Notes: generated from the sequence alone by a model not told the origin. A stretch of 64,000 bases of DNA from Cystobacter ferrugineus (GCF_001887355.1 NZ_MPIN01000019.1:51763-115762); one strand, 5' to 3'; counted from the stretch's first letter, positions 1 to 10,971 are shown. Numbers and translations: made by a program.

Positions 1-405
1 CTGCCCGGCACCACGCCCCAGCGCGAGACGGTGCTCGAGCACGGCGACCTGGTGCTCTCGGTGGACGTGCCCGCGCTGCCCGCCGCGAAGCAGTCGCTCT
101 ACATCAAGGTGCGTGACCGTGCCTCGTACGCCTTCGCCCTGGCCTCGGTGGCCGCGGCGTTGGAGGTGAAGAACGGCCGCATCGAGCAGGCCCGGCTGGC
201 GCTCGGTGGCGTGGGTACCAAGCCCTGGCGCGTGCCCGCCGCCGAGGCGAAGCTCGTCGGTCAGGCGCCCTCTCCCGAGGTGTTCCAGGCGGCGGCCGCG
301 GCGGCCGTCGAGGGCGCCCAGCCGCGCGAGCACAACGGTTTCAAGGTCGAACTGGCGCGGCGGCTCGTCGTGCGTGCCCTGACGGTGTTGGGAGGTCGCT
401 CATGA
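1..405 (+). CDS. FAD-binding subunit of a xanthine dehydrogenase-family oxidoreductase, C-terminal part only
   Basis: The frame is open from the first base, so the gene begins upstream of the window; about 134 residues remain. The tail has the look of the CO-dehydrogenase flavoprotein C-terminal domain: a stretch about Ala-rich valued sites beginning SYAFALASVAAALE, followed by LALGGVGTKPWR, which in this family precedes the closing helices. The subunit passes electrons between the 2Fe-2S clusters and the acceptor through FAD. Its stop codon overlaps the start of the next gene as ATGA, so the two are translationally coupled and form part of one enzyme. The iron-sulfur subunit is expected upstream, outside the window. 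Family call is firm; substrate is unknown. Confidence 0.85.
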   Translation: MPGTTPQRETVLEHGDLVLSVDVPALPAAKQSLYIKVRDRASYAFALASVAAALEVKNGRIEQARLALGGVGTKPWRVPAAEAKLVGQAPSPEVFQAAAAAAVEGAQPREHNGFKVELARRLVVRALTVLGGRS

Positions 406-2618
406 ACGGCAAGCTGATTGGCAACCCCGTGGACCGGGTGGACGGCAGGCTCAAGGTCACCGGCAAGGCCACCTACACCGCGGAGAACCATCCGGAAGGC
501 ATGGTCTACGCCGCCATCGTGCAGAGCACGGTGCCGCGCGGCAGCGTGCTGCGCATGCAGACGGACGAGGCGGAGAAGGCCCCGGGCGTGCTCAAGGTGC
601 TCACCCCCCGCAACATGCCCAAGCCCGCGGGGCTGGCGCAGTACAGCGCCATCCCCATGCTGCCCAAGCTCCCCGTCATGCAGGACAGCGAGGTGTTCTA
701 CAACGGCCAGCCCATCGGGCTGGTGGTGGCCGACACGTTCGAGCGCGCCGTGCACGCGGCCTCGCTCGTGCGCACCACCTACGTGGACAAGCCCGCCATC
801 CTCGACCTGGAGAAGGCACGGGCCAACGCGCAGCCCGCCCCGGGTATCTTCGGCGGTCCCCCACCCGGGCACACGCGCGGCGACGTGGAGGCCGGGCTCA
901 AGACCGGCCCCGTGCGCGTGGAGGCCACCTACGTCACCCCCGCCGAGACGCACCACCCGATGGAGCCCCACGCCACCGTCGCGGTGTGGAACGACCCCGA
1001 GCACCTCACCCTGTACGACACCACCCAGGGTGTGCACTTCTCGCGGCAGTTCCTCGCCCTGCTGCTGGCCATGCCCCAGGAGAACATCCGCGTGCTGTCG
1101 CCCTTCTTGGGCGGAGGCTTCGGGTGCAAGGGGCTGCCCTGGGGGCACGTCGTGATGAGCGTCCTCGCGGCGAAGGAGGTGGGCCGTCCGGTGAAGGTGG
1201 TGCTCACGCGCCAGCAGATGTCCATGATGGTGGGCTACCGGCCCACGACGGTGCAGAAGGTGGAGCTGGCGGCCAGCCCCAAGGGCCAGCTCACCGCCCT
1301 GCGGCACACGGGCTTCTCGGAGCTGTCCGAGCAGGACTCCTTCGCCGAGACGTTCACCGCCGTGAGCAACATGCTCTACGCGTGCCCCAACGTGACCACC
1401 TCCCAGCAGGTGGTGCGGCTGAGCACGTCCACGCCCACCTTCATGCGCGCCCCGGGCGAGGCCCCCGGCACCTTCGCGCTGGAGAGCGCCCTGGACGAGC
1501 TGGCGCACCAGCTCAAGATGGATCCACTGGAGCTGCGCCGCATCAACCACGCGGACAAGGATCCGGAGCACGGCCGCCCCTGGTCCAGCAAGTCCCTGCT
1601 GGAGTGCTACCGCGTGGGCGCCGAGCGCTTCGGCTGGAAGAAGCGGCCCCTCGCGCCGCGCTCCCTGCGCGAGGGCGACAAGCTCATCGGCTGGGGCATG
1701 GCCACCGCCACCTTCCCCGCCATGCGCGGCCAGGCCGCCGCCCTGGCGCGCGTGCTGCCGGACGGCACCGCGGTGGTGCAGTGCGGCGGCGCGGACCTGG
1801 GCACCGGCGCCTACACCGTGTTCACCCAGGTGGCCGCCGACGCGCTCGGCATGTCCCACCAGAAGGTGCGCATGGAGATGGGCGACAGCCTGCTGCCGCT
1901 CGGCCCCCTCGCGGGCGGCTCCATGAGCACCGCCACCGCCTCGCCCGCCATCCAGGGCGCCGCCGCCTCGGTGCGTGAGCAGCTCGTGAAGCTCGCCGTG
2001 GCGGACAAGGCCTCGCCCCTGCACGGCCTCGCGGAGAAGGACGTCCTCACCGAGGACGGACGGCTCTTCTCCCGCAAGGACAAGTCCCGGGGCGAGACGT
2101 ACGCGCAGCTCCTCACGCGCCAGCAGTTGCCCCACGTGGAGGGCAAGGGCGAGTCGGCTCCCAAGGAGGAGGAGAAGAAGTACAGTGGCCACGCCTTCGG
2201 TGCCCACTTCGTCGAGGTGCGCGTGGACGAGGCGCTGGGCACCGCCCGCGTCAGCCGCATCGTCTCCACCATGGCCGCCGGCCGTATCCTCAACGCCAAG
2301 ACGGCGCGCAGCCAGATCAGCGGCGGCATCATCTTCGGCCTGGGCATGGCGCTCACCGAGGAGACCCTGCGCGATCCCCGCAACGGGCGGGTGATGACGG
2401 CGGACCTGGCCGACTACCACGTCCCGGTGCAGGCCGACGTGCCCAACATCGACGTGCAGTTCATCGAGGAGGAGGACAAGTTCGTCAATCCCCTGGGCAT
2501 CAAGGGCATTGGTGAGATCGCCACCACGGGCATCGCCGCCGCCGTGGCCAACGCCGTCTTCCACGCCACCGGCAAGCGCATCCGCGAGCTGCCCATCACC
2601 CTGGACAAGCTGATGTAA
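402..2618 (+). CDS. molybdopterin-binding subunit, xanthine dehydrogenase / aldehyde oxidoreductase family
   Basis: A 738-residue large subunit of a molybdenum hydroxylase, close in length to PaoC (YagR) of the periplasmic aldehyde oxidoreductase PaoABC. It starts with the family's short aldehyde-oxidase a/b hammerhead domain (G-x-PVDRVDGRLKVTGKA). A Gly-rich cofactor motif FLGGGFGCKG lies near residue 237, RAPGEAPGTFALESALDEL follows near 350, and the C-terminal GIKGIGEIATTG carries the expected catalytic Glu at about residue 705. It would hydroxylate aldehydes or N-heterocycles using water, at the Mo-cytosine or Mo-molybdopterin centre. It overlaps the FAD subunit by four bases. No Tat signal is expected on this subunit; it would travel with the Fe-S subunit if exported. 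The natural substrate cannot be told from sequence. Confidence 0.92.
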   Translation: MNGKLIGNPVDRVDGRLKVTGKATYTAENHPEGMVYAAIVQSTVPRGSVLRMQTDEAEKAPGVLKVLTPRNMPKPAGLAQYSAIPMLPKLPVMQDSEVFYNGQPIGLVVADTFERAVHAASLVRTTYVDKPAILDLEKARANAQPAPGIFGGPPPGHTRGDVEAGLKTGPVRVEATYVTPAETHHPMEPHATVAVWNDPEHLTLYDTTQGVHFSRQFLALLLAMPQENIRVLSPFLGGGFGCKGLPWGHVVMSVLAAKEVGRPVKVVLTRQQMSMMVGYRPTTVQKVELAASPKGQLTALRHTGFSELSEQDSFAETFTAVSNMLYACPNVTTSQQVVRLSTSTPTFMRAPGEAPGTFALESALDELAHQLKMDPLELRRINHADKDPEHGRPWSSKSLLECYRVGAERFGWKKRPLAPRSLREGDKLIGWGMATATFPAMRGQAAALARVLPDGTAVVQCGGADLGTGAYTVFTQVAADALGMSHQKVRMEMGDSLLPLGPLAGGSMSTATASPAIQGAAASVREQLVKLAVADKASPLHGLAEKDVLTEDGRLFSRKDKSRGETYAQLLTRQQLPHVEGKGESAPKEEEKKYSGHAFGAHFVEVRVDEALGTARVSRIVSTMAAGRILNAKTARSQISGGIIFGLGMALTEETLRDPRNGRVMTADLADYHVPVQADVPNIDVQFIEEEDKFVNPLGIKGIGEIATTGIAAAVANAVFHATGKRIRELPITLDKLM

Positions 2619-2625
2619 GGGGGCC

Positions 2626-2652
2626 GGGCGGAACGCCTCCCGCGTTCCGCCC
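2626..2652 (+). terminator. hairpin after the molybdenum hydroxylase operon
   Basis: Perfect 11-bp inverted repeat GGGCGGAACGC / GCGTTCCGCCC with a 5-base loop, starting eight bases after the stop codon. The right arm runs into a C-rich rather than T-rich tail, as is common for terminators in high-G+C genomes. Confidence 0.6.
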
Positions 2653-2761
2653 CCCTCTCCCCACACTTCCAGTGCTAGCGGAAATAACCGCCATTCCTTG
2701 ATTTGCTGGGAAAAAGGACATGAGATGCGGCTCTCCCCTCACTGCTCGGAGATGCCGCGTC

Positions 2762-4771
2762 ATGTCCAGACACCCGCTGACCTTGTTGTCCTCACTGCTG
2801 TTATTGCAGGCCTGCAACCCGGTGATGGAGTCGCCGGACGAGGCGCCCGAGCCCGTGGCGGCCCCGGCCCGGCAGCCCCTGGCGGCGCCCGGCTTCGCCG
2901 AGCTGCACCACCACATGTTCGCCGAGGAGGCGTTCGGCGGTGGCTGGTTCCATGGCAGCTACACCGGCACGCTCACGAGCTGTGATGGCGGAGCGCCCGA
3001 GAGCGACCATGCCCGGGTGCGCATGGATTTGAGCAACATGCTCAACCTGTGCCCCAACTCGGGCAGCGTGGACCTGAGCGGCGTGCCCCTGCTGTCGTCG
3101 CTGTTCGGCGTGGGCGGGGCGGCGGCGTCCGAGTTCATCGGGAAGATCGAGGGCACGGAAGGAGACACCGGCCTGCACCTCGGGCGCATGAACGTGAACA
3201 CGCAGTGGCCGCGCTGGGACACCATCGCCCACCAGCAGGCGTGGGAAGGGTGGTTGAAGCAGGCGCACGACGGCGGCCTGTCGCTGGTGACGGTGTCACT
3301 GGTGAGCAATGGCTTCCTGTGCAGCGCCCTGCCCTATGCCAACCTCAAACGCCCCTGCGACGAGATGGCGGACGTCGAGGTGCAGATCCAGATGGCCAAG
3401 GACTTCGACGCGCGCACGGACTGGGCGGAGATCGCCCTGTCGCCCGCGCACGCCCGGCAGATCATCGCCTCGGGCAAGCTGGCCCTGGTGCTCTCCATCG
3501 AGGTGAGCAAGCTGTTCGGCGACAAAGACTGGCGCTCGGAGCTCAACCGCTTCCACGGCCTGGGCGTGCGCTCGCTGCAGCCCGTGCACCAGCTCGACAA
3601 CCGCTTTGGCGGCCCGGCGCTGCACAACGCCATCTTCCAGGTCGCGCAGTTCCTGGAGAACTGCCACATCGACACGGACTGTGGCGCCACCGCCAACGGC
3701 TTCACGCTGGGCTTCGACGTGGACGCGAACTGCCGCAACACCAAGGGCCTGACGGAGGACGGTAAGGCGCTGGTGCGCGAGATGATGGCCAAGGGGATGC
3801 TCATCGACATCGCCCACATGTCCGAGCGCAGCGTGCAGGACACGCTCGCCCTCACCCAGGCCAACACGTACTACCCCATCTACGTCTCCCACGGACACTT
3901 CCGCGAGGTGATGAACCCGGAGCTGGCCGCCACGGAGAAGACGACGCCGGCCAACATCGTGCGCGCCCTGCGGCAGAGCGGCGGCATCTTCGGCCTGCGC
4001 ACGGCGCATGACGAGACGCGCGCGTACACGCGCACCTCCATCGCCAACAACTGCCAGGGCTCCAGCCGCTCCTTCGCCCAGGCGTACGAGTTCGGCCGCC
4101 AGGGGCTGAAGGTGCCCATCGCGTTCGGCGCGGACCTCAACGGCTTCATCCAGCAGACCCGGCCGCGCTTCGGCTCGTATGGCGCGTGCTCGGCTGGCTT
4201 CAAGGCCGAGGCGGATGCCCAGGCCGCCCAGCAGCGCCTGTCCGGGCCCGCGCGCCTGGGCACCGACTTCGACCAGTACGGCCTGGCCCACGTGGGCCTC
4301 CTGCCGGACCTGCTGCGCGACCTCAAGCAACTGGGCGCCAACACCACGGGCCTGGAGGGCTCCACCGAGACGTTCCTGCGCATGTGGGAGCGCGCCCAGT
4401 CCGCGCGCACGGGCATGGCGGACGCCGCGGCGGACATCGACACCAGCGGCGTGGCCCCCTACGTGGCCAAGGCCACGCGCGAGGCGCAGTACCCCCAGGT
4501 GTGCGGCAAGGCGTACGCGCCCGCCTCCAAGGTGCTCGGTGAGACGTGCCGCTTCAACGAGGAGTGCGTGAGCGCCAAGTGCACCTCCATGGAGTGCGGC
4601 GCCATCACCGGCACCTGCATCTGCGACGGCGACAACGACTGCGGCACGACGCAGTACTGCGGCTGGGGCCTCAACACCGGCGTGTGCCAGAACAAGAAGG
4701 CCAAGGGCGCCCTGTGCGCGGAAGGCCGGGAGTGCCTGTCGGGCACCTGCCGCTGGCTCACCTGCGGTTGA
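2762..4771 (+). CDS. secreted lipoprotein with M19 membrane-dipeptidase-like domain and Cys-rich tail
   Basis: About 669 residues. I prefer the ATG at 2762 over one at 2720 because it gives a clean lipoprotein signal (MSRHPLTLLSSLLLLQAC) and has GGAG ten bases upstream. The body resembles the M19/renal dipeptidase TIM barrel: LVLSIEVSK (bridging acid strand), LIDIAHMSERS (His), YVSHGHFREV (His) and AFGADLNGF (Asp). The usual N-terminal His-x-Asp metal pair is replaced by a His-rich ELHHHMF, so the metal site may differ from classical dipeptidases. The last 90 residues hold many Cys in the spacing seen in myxobacterial Dickkopf-like extracellular repeats. It likely acts on the cell surface or outside the cell. 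Function as peptidase is inference. Its 3' end overlaps the convergent permease gene by 14 bases. Confidence 0.75.
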   Translation: MSRHPLTLLSSLLLLQACNPVMESPDEAPEPVAAPARQPLAAPGFAELHHHMFAEEAFGGGWFHGSYTGTLTSCDGGAPESDHARVRMDLSNMLNLCPNSGSVDLSGVPLLSSLFGVGGAAASEFIGKIEGTEGDTGLHLGRMNVNTQWPRWDTIAHQQAWEGWLKQAHDGGLSLVTVSLVSNGFLCSALPYANLKRPCDEMADVEVQIQMAKDFDARTDWAEIALSPAHARQIIASGKLALVLSIEVSKLFGDKDWRSELNRFHGLGVRSLQPVHQLDNRFGGPALHNAIFQVAQFLENCHIDTDCGATANGFTLGFDVDANCRNTKGLTEDGKALVREMMAKGMLIDIAHMSERSVQDTLALTQANTYYPIYVSHGHFREVMNPELAATEKTTPANIVRALRQSGGIFGLRTAHDETRAYTRTSIANNCQGSSRSFAQAYEFGRQGLKVPIAFGADLNGFIQQTRPRFGSYGACSAGFKAEADAQAAQQRLSGPARLGTDFDQYGLAHVGLLPDLLRDLKQLGANTTGLEGSTETFLRMWERAQSARTGMADAAADIDTSGVAPYVAKATREAQYPQVCGKAYAPASKVLGETCRFNEECVSAKCTSMECGAITGTCICDGDNDCGTTQYCGWGLNTGVCQNKKAKGALCAEGRECLSGTCRWLTCG

Positions 4772-6662
4772 GCCCGGGACTCCCCGCCGCGGGGGCAGCG
4801 CCCAGCACCTCGGCGCCTGCCCCGCGCGGACCCGGCGCGTGCGCGGCGGCCGCCGGGGTGCCCTTGCCCTGGAAGGGCCAGCGCATGGGCACCAGCACCA
4901 CGAGCAGGGCGAGCAGCACGGCCGTCAGCGGCGTGCCGAGCCGGAAGAAGTCCGTGAAACGGTAGTGGCCGGGGCCGTACACGAGCACGCAGCTCGGCTC
5001 GAGCGGGGTGATGAAGGAGCAGCTCGCCGCGAGCGTCACCGCCATGGCGAAGGGCCGGGCATCCACCCCCAGCTTCGCCGCGGCGCTCACGGCCACCGGC
5101 AGCACCACCAGGGCCGCGGCCTGGTTGCTCATGGGGGCCGACAGCACGATGGTGAGCACCATCATCGCGAGCATCACCAGCCGCGGGCCCCCATAGGCTC
5201 CGAGCCGCGCCGCGTGTTCACCGAGGAAGCGCCCCGCCCCGCTCGTCTCCATGGCCACGCCGAGCGCCATCATGCAGCCGATGAGCAGCACCACCCGCCA
5301 GTCCACCCGGAAGGCCCGGCCCGCGTCCACGCACCCGGTGGCGATCATCGCCAACATCCCGGCGAGGCCCGCCACCGCCAGCGGCACCACCTCGAGCGAG
5401 CCCAGCAGCAACGCCCCGAGGAACAGCGACACGGCCAGCAGGGCCTTGGCATGGCGGGGCGGCTGGTACTCCACGCCCCCCAGCACGAGCAGTTGGGCGC
5501 CTTCCGTCAGCTCCTGCACCCGCTCGCGCGGCCCCCACAGCATCAGCACGTCCCCCGCCGACAGCTCCAGGGTGGACAACGAGTGCCCGCCCACGCGCCG
5601 GCCCAGGAGCTGCAACTTGGTGAGCCGCTGGATGACGGGCCTGCGGTGCAGCGCCAGCGCCACCAGCCCGTAGCGCTCGAGGAAGTGCGTCTCCTTGAGG
5701 CTGTGGCCCACGAGCGGGCTGTCCGGGGACACCGTCGCCTCCACCAGGAGGCTGTCCTGGGGGCGCAGCTCCGTGTCCGACAGCCTCACGTCCGGCCGCA
5801 GCTCGATGCCCTTGAGGTCCTTCACCCGGAGGATGTCCTCGCGCTTGCCCTCGATGATGAGCCGCTCGTCGCCCGCGAGCTGGTACGCCGGGAGCGCCGG
5901 CAGGGACTGTCCCTCGCGCACGACGCCGATGACGCGCAGCCCGAGCCCCGTGGTGAGGTCCGCCAGGGTCCTGCCCAGGTAGGGGGAGTCCGAGGGCAGA
6001 ATCGCCTCGGTGAGGTAGTCGCGCAGCGTCCAGTCCGCCGTGGAGCCGTCGCCCTCGCGCGCCGGCAGGAGCACCGGCCCCAGCACCACCACGAGCAGGA
6101 TGCCGAGCAACGCCAGCGGCAGGCCCACGGCAGCCAGCTCCGTCACGCCGAGCGGCTCGAGCCCCAGCCGGGGCAGGGCCGCGGAGACCACCAGGTTGGT
6201 GGAGGTGCCGTAGAGCAGCACCATTCCCCCCAGCATGGAGGCATAGGCCATGGGCAGGAGCACCTTGCTGTTGGGCACCCGGGCGCGATGCGCCGCCCCA
6301 ACGGCCACCGGCAGGAAGGCCGCCGTCGTCACCGTGTTGGACACGAAGGAGGAGAACACCGCCACCACCCCCATCATCGCCAGCACGAACGGCTGGTGTC
6401 CGAAGCGCGCGAAGAAGGACAGCCGCTGCCCCACCAGCAGCACCACCCCCGTGCTCGCCAGCCCCTGCGTCATCGCCAGCAGGGTGAAGATGAAGACGAC
6501 GGTGTCGTTGCTGAAGCCCGCGAAGGCCTGCTCGGGCGTCAGCACGCCCGTGAGCGCCAGCAGGCACACGATGGACAGCGACGTCACCTCGATGGGAATC
6601 GCCTCCAGGGAGAACAACACGAGGGCCACCAGCACGGCGCCCAGGACGATGGCGATGGTCAT
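4758..6662 (-). CDS. SLC13/DASS-family permease with two TrkA-C (RCK_C) domains
   Basis: An integral membrane carrier of about 634 residues. It has an N-terminal hydrophobic half (including SSFVSNTVTTAAFLPVAVG, the family's SNT signature), a soluble middle with two TrkA-C-like domains (around LRVIGVVREGQSLPALP and LVALALHRRPVIQRL), and a second hydrophobic half with APMSNQAAALVVLPVAV, the repeated SNT/SNQ motif. Such proteins are sodium-coupled anion carriers for dicarboxylates, sulfate or similar; the RCK_C insert suggests ligand regulation. The frame is open to a GTG at 6740, but the ATG at 6662 begins right at the first hydrophobic helix (MTIAIVLGAVLVALV). Neither start has a good ribosome site, so the 26-residue extension is unresolved. 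It is divergent from PEP carboxykinase, which would fit C4-dicarboxylate uptake, but that link is speculative. Confidence 0.8.
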   Translation of the reverse strand: MTIAIVLGAVLVALVLFSLEAIPIEVTSLSIVCLLALTGVLTPEQAFAGFSNDTVVFIFTLLAMTQGLASTGVVLLVGQRLSFFARFGHQPFVLAMMGVVAVFSSFVSNTVTTAAFLPVAVGAAHRARVPNSKVLLPMAYASMLGGMVLLYGTSTNLVVSAALPRLGLEPLGVTELAAVGLPLALLGILLVVVLGPVLLPAREGDGSTADWTLRDYLTEAILPSDSPYLGRTLADLTTGLGLRVIGVVREGQSLPALPAYQLAGDERLIIEGKREDILRVKDLKGIELRPDVRLSDTELRPQDSLLVEATVSPDSPLVGHSLKETHFLERYGLVALALHRRPVIQRLTKLQLLGRRVGGHSLSTLELSAGDVLMLWGPRERVQELTEGAQLLVLGGVEYQPPRHAKALLAVSLFLGALLLGSLEVVPLAVAGLAGMLAMIATGCVDAGRAFRVDWRVVLLIGCMMALGVAMETSGAGRFLGEHAARLGAYGGPRLVMLAMMVLTIVLSAPMSNQAAALVVLPVAVSAAAKLGVDARPFAMAVTLAASCSFITPLEPSCVLVYGPGHYRFTDFFRLGTPLTAVLLALLVVLVPMRWPFQGKGTPAAAAHAPGPRGAGAEVLGAAPAAGSPGLNRR

Positions 6663-6741
6663 GAGAGGGCACGCAGCCTGGGGCCTGCCCGGCACTGAAG
6701 GAAAACTTCCGGTTCTGAACGTCGGCTTCTGAATAGACACG

Positions 6742-6762
6742 ATTCAATTAGTAAAATTGAAT
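6742..6762. promoter_or_regulatory. 8-bp inverted repeat in the permease/pckG divergent promoter region
   Basis: ATTCAATT-agtaa-AATTGAAT is a perfect A+T-rich inverted repeat in a 70% G+C background, lying between the two divergent genes. Such an element is a plausible operator for a dimeric repressor or the site of a promoter. No regulator gene lies next to it. Confidence 0.4.
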
Positions 6763-6861
6763 GAAGAAGCCAGTCTCCGAGGGAGACGAGGAAGCGGGCG
6801 TCGTTGCTTTTACAAAGGGGAGCCCGAAATGTAGCCGGACCTTTTACAAGGAGATGTCCAC

Positions 6862-8655
<1,794 letters not shown>

Positions 8656-8670
8656 CGGACCCGGCAGGCG

Positions 8671-8689
8671 CGCCCCGTTCGACGGGGCG
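8671..8689 (+). terminator. hairpin after pckG
   Basis: Perfect 8-bp stem CGCCCCGT / ACGGGGCG with a three-base loop, 15 bases after the pckG stop. No T-run follows. Confidence 0.55.
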
Positions 8690-8752
8690 TGGGGCCGCCC
8701 TTCCGCATCCAGGGAGAAGCGGCCCGAATGTTTTCGAGTAGACTCGGCCTCC

Positions 8753-9562
8753 ATGAGATCGGTCCTGCTCCTGTGGACGGCCCTGCTGCTCACCCCCGTC
8801 GCGACACACGCCAAAGCCCCCTCCGCCAAGGAGCTCGTGAAACAAGCGGAGCGCCTGTACGACCAGAGGAAGTACGTGGAGGCCGCCGAGGCGCTCGAGA
8901 AGGCCAACGAGCAGGCCCCCGACTCACGGCTCATCTACAACATCGGCCGTGCGTATGATCAGGCGGGCCGGACGCGCGAGGCCATCAACTACTACGAGCA
9001 GTACATGACGGAGGGCGAGGACGCGCAGCTACGCAAGCGCGCGCGCTCGGCCGTGGAGCGCTTGCGCCTGCAGCAGCAGAAGGAAGAGGCGGCCGCCGCG
9101 GCGGCGGAAGCCGAGCGCAAGCGCCTGCAGGAGGAGGCCGAGGCGGCCCAGCGGCGCATGGAGGCGGAGCGCGAGGCGGCCCGGCAGGCGGAAGAGGCCA
9201 ACCAGTTGCGGCTCGCGGAAGCGAACCGGGAAGCGCTCGTGGCGCGCAAGCGCACGCAGATCACCTCCTTCGCCCTGGGAGGACTGGCGGTGGCGGGCGT
9301 CGGCGTGGGCATCGCCTTCGGAGTGCAGGCGGCGAACGCCCGCGCGAACTTCAACGAGGCCCGGGACCTGGACACCAAGGTCGCCGCGCGCAACGCCACC
9401 CGGAGCAACGCGCTGCTGGCGGACATCGGCTATGGCGTGGGCATCATCAGCGCCGTGGCGGCCGTGCTGCTCTATCCCCGGCAGCCCGCGCCCGTGGCGG
9501 GGCAGGCCCGGTTGATCTCCGCGCCCCGGGGCTCGGGCGCGGGTGTGGAGGTGAGCTTCTGA
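8753..9562 (+). CDS. exported TPR / coiled-coil envelope protein
   Basis: A 269-residue protein with an N-terminal signal peptide (MRSVLLLWTALLLTPVATHA). Two TPR-like units follow over about residues 25-90 (AERLYDQRKYVEAAEALEKA and YNIGRAYDQAGRTREAINYY). Next is a long Glu/Ala/Arg/Gln coiled coil (about 100-165), then two hydrophobic segments (near 172-190 and 220-240). The architecture is common in myxobacteria, where it is usually annotated only as tetratricopeptide protein. It ends on the first base of the next gene's ATG (TGATG), so the two are co-translated. A scaffolding role for the neighbouring binding protein is conceivable but unproven. Confidence 0.75.
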   Translation: MRSVLLLWTALLLTPVATHAKAPSAKELVKQAERLYDQRKYVEAAEALEKANEQAPDSRLIYNIGRAYDQAGRTREAINYYEQYMTEGEDAQLRKRARSAVERLRLQQQKEEAAAAAAEAERKRLQEEAEAAQRRMEAEREAARQAEEANQLRLAEANREALVARKRTQITSFALGGLAVAGVGVGIAFGVQAANARANFNEARDLDTKVAARNATRSNALLADIGYGVGIISAVAAVLLYPRQPAPVAGQARLISAPRGSGAGVEVSF

Positions 9563-10971
9563 TGCGCGCACTGTGGATGACGGGAGTGTTGTCGGTGCTG
9601 GCCAGCGGGTGCAGCTTCACCACGGCGGCGGGGCTCGACGAGTGCGAGACGAGCGCGGACTGTGGCAGCGACCGGGTCTGCACCCCCGAGAAGCTGTGCC
9701 TGCCGCTGCCCGTGGGTTGCGGCACGGTGTACGGAGCCCAGGGCGCGGATGCCATTCCCATGGGTGGCCTGTTCCCCGTGCACTCCGGCACGGACGTGGG
9801 CGCGCCCATCGACGAGTCGGATGAGCAGGCGCTCAACGCCGCGGTGCTGGCACTGGAGCAGATCAACCAGCGCGGCATTGGCGGCAAGCAGTTCGCCCTG
9901 TACTTCTGCGACACGGGCAACGACGTGGAGCGCGCCCGACGGCAGGCCGAGTGGCTGGTGAAGGAGAAGAAGGTGCCGGCGCTGATCACCGCCGGCAGCG
10001 GCCAGACGCTCACGGTGGCCCAGACGGTGACCGTCGCCGCGAACGTGGTCACCATGAGCTACAGCGCCACCGCACCCGAGGTGACCGACCTGCCGGACAA
10101 GAATGGCGGGCAGGTGGGGCTCGTGTGGCGCACCTCGCCCTCGGACGCCATCCAGGGCAGCGTCATCGCGAACCTGCTGCGCACGGACGCCCGCTTCGGC
10201 AGTCCCAAGAGGGTGGGCATCATCTACGTGAACGACCCCTACGGACAGGGCCTGTACAACATCGTCTCCGAGAATCTCTCCGCGGCCCCCGAGCTGCTCA
10301 ACGACGGCGAGTCGTATGCGCGCCAGGGAGACATCAAGGCCGCAGTGGACGCGCTCAACCAGTTCGACCCGGATCTCTCCGTGCTGGTGGGTTTCGCCAG
10401 CGACGCCACGAACATCCTCACCGAGGCGTCCACCCGGCCCAACCTCCAGCGCGGCGTGCACAGGTGGCTGTTCTCCGACAGCGTGAAGGACGTGGCCGTG
10501 CTGGCCAATGGCACGGCGTCCGCCCAGGCGCAGGGCTTCTATGGAACGGCGCCGGCCCAGGGCACGGGGCAGGCCTTCCGCGCCTTCCAGAGCAGCTTCA
10601 AGGACCGCTTCAACAAGGACCCGAGCGCGTACGCCTATACCTCCAATGCCTATGACGCCATGTACCTGCTGGCCCTGGGCTCCGCCTACGCCCAGGGCAC
10701 CAGCGGCGCCGTGACGGGCCCGAAGCTGGCCGAGGGCCTGACGAAACTCTCGTCCGCGCAGAACAGCCCCGTCCAGCTCACCAGCTCCAGCTTCACGAGT
10801 CTCGCCTCGGAGCTGGCCGCGGGCCGGAGCGTCAACGTGGATGGAGCCAGCGGCCCGCTGGACTTCAACAACGACACGGGCGAGGCGCCCTCCCCCGTGG
10901 AGCTGTGGCAGGTGAGCGGCAACAACTTCGTGACCATCGGGAACATCCCGGCGCCCAGCACCACGCCGTGA
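9562..10971 (+). CDS. orphan ABC-type periplasmic binding lipoprotein (Leu/Ile/Val-binding fold)
   Basis: A 469-residue lipoprotein: MRALWMTGVLSVLASGC ends in a canonical lipobox (LASGC). A short Cys-containing linker (CETSADCGSDRVC) precedes a Peripla_BP_6-like domain, seen in the opening IPMGGLFPVHSGTD, in ALEQINQRGIGGKQFALYFCD, in ITAGSGQTLTVAQTV and in VGIIYVNDPYGQGLYNIV. This fold binds branched-chain amino acids, amides and similar small solutes. No permease or ATPase gene accompanies it, so it may act as a sensor or surface receptor rather than a transporter part. GGAGGTGAG at the end of the TPR gene supplies its ribosome site. Ligand unknown. Confidence 0.8.
   Translation: MRALWMTGVLSVLASGCSFTTAAGLDECETSADCGSDRVCTPEKLCLPLPVGCGTVYGAQGADAIPMGGLFPVHSGTDVGAPIDESDEQALNAAVLALEQINQRGIGGKQFALYFCDTGNDVERARRQAEWLVKEKKVPALITAGSGQTLTVAQTVTVAANVVTMSYSATAPEVTDLPDKNGGQVGLVWRTSPSDAIQGSVIANLLRTDARFGSPKRVGIIYVNDPYGQGLYNIVSENLSAAPELLNDGESYARQGDIKAAVDALNQFDPDLSVLVGFASDATNILTEASTRPNLQRGVHRWLFSDSVKDVAVLANGTASAQAQGFYGTAPAQGTGQAFRAFQSSFKDRFNKDPSAYAYTSNAYDAMYLLALGSAYAQGTSGAVTGPKLAEGLTKLSSAQNSPVQLTSSSFTSLASELAAGRSVNVDGASGPLDFNNDTGEAPSPVELWQVSGNNFVTIGNIPAPSTTP

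Noticed and set aside
261-2666. An 801-codon minus-strand open frame over the molybdopterin subunit gene
   Set aside because: Same cause: antisense shadow of a strongly biased gene, with low-complexity His/Gly/Arg translation and no domain.
6807-6849. Direct repeat CTTTTACAA in the pckG leader as an operator
   Set aside because: The second copy includes the ribosome binding site itself, and two nine-base copies alone are weak evidence. Recorded only in the pckG entry.
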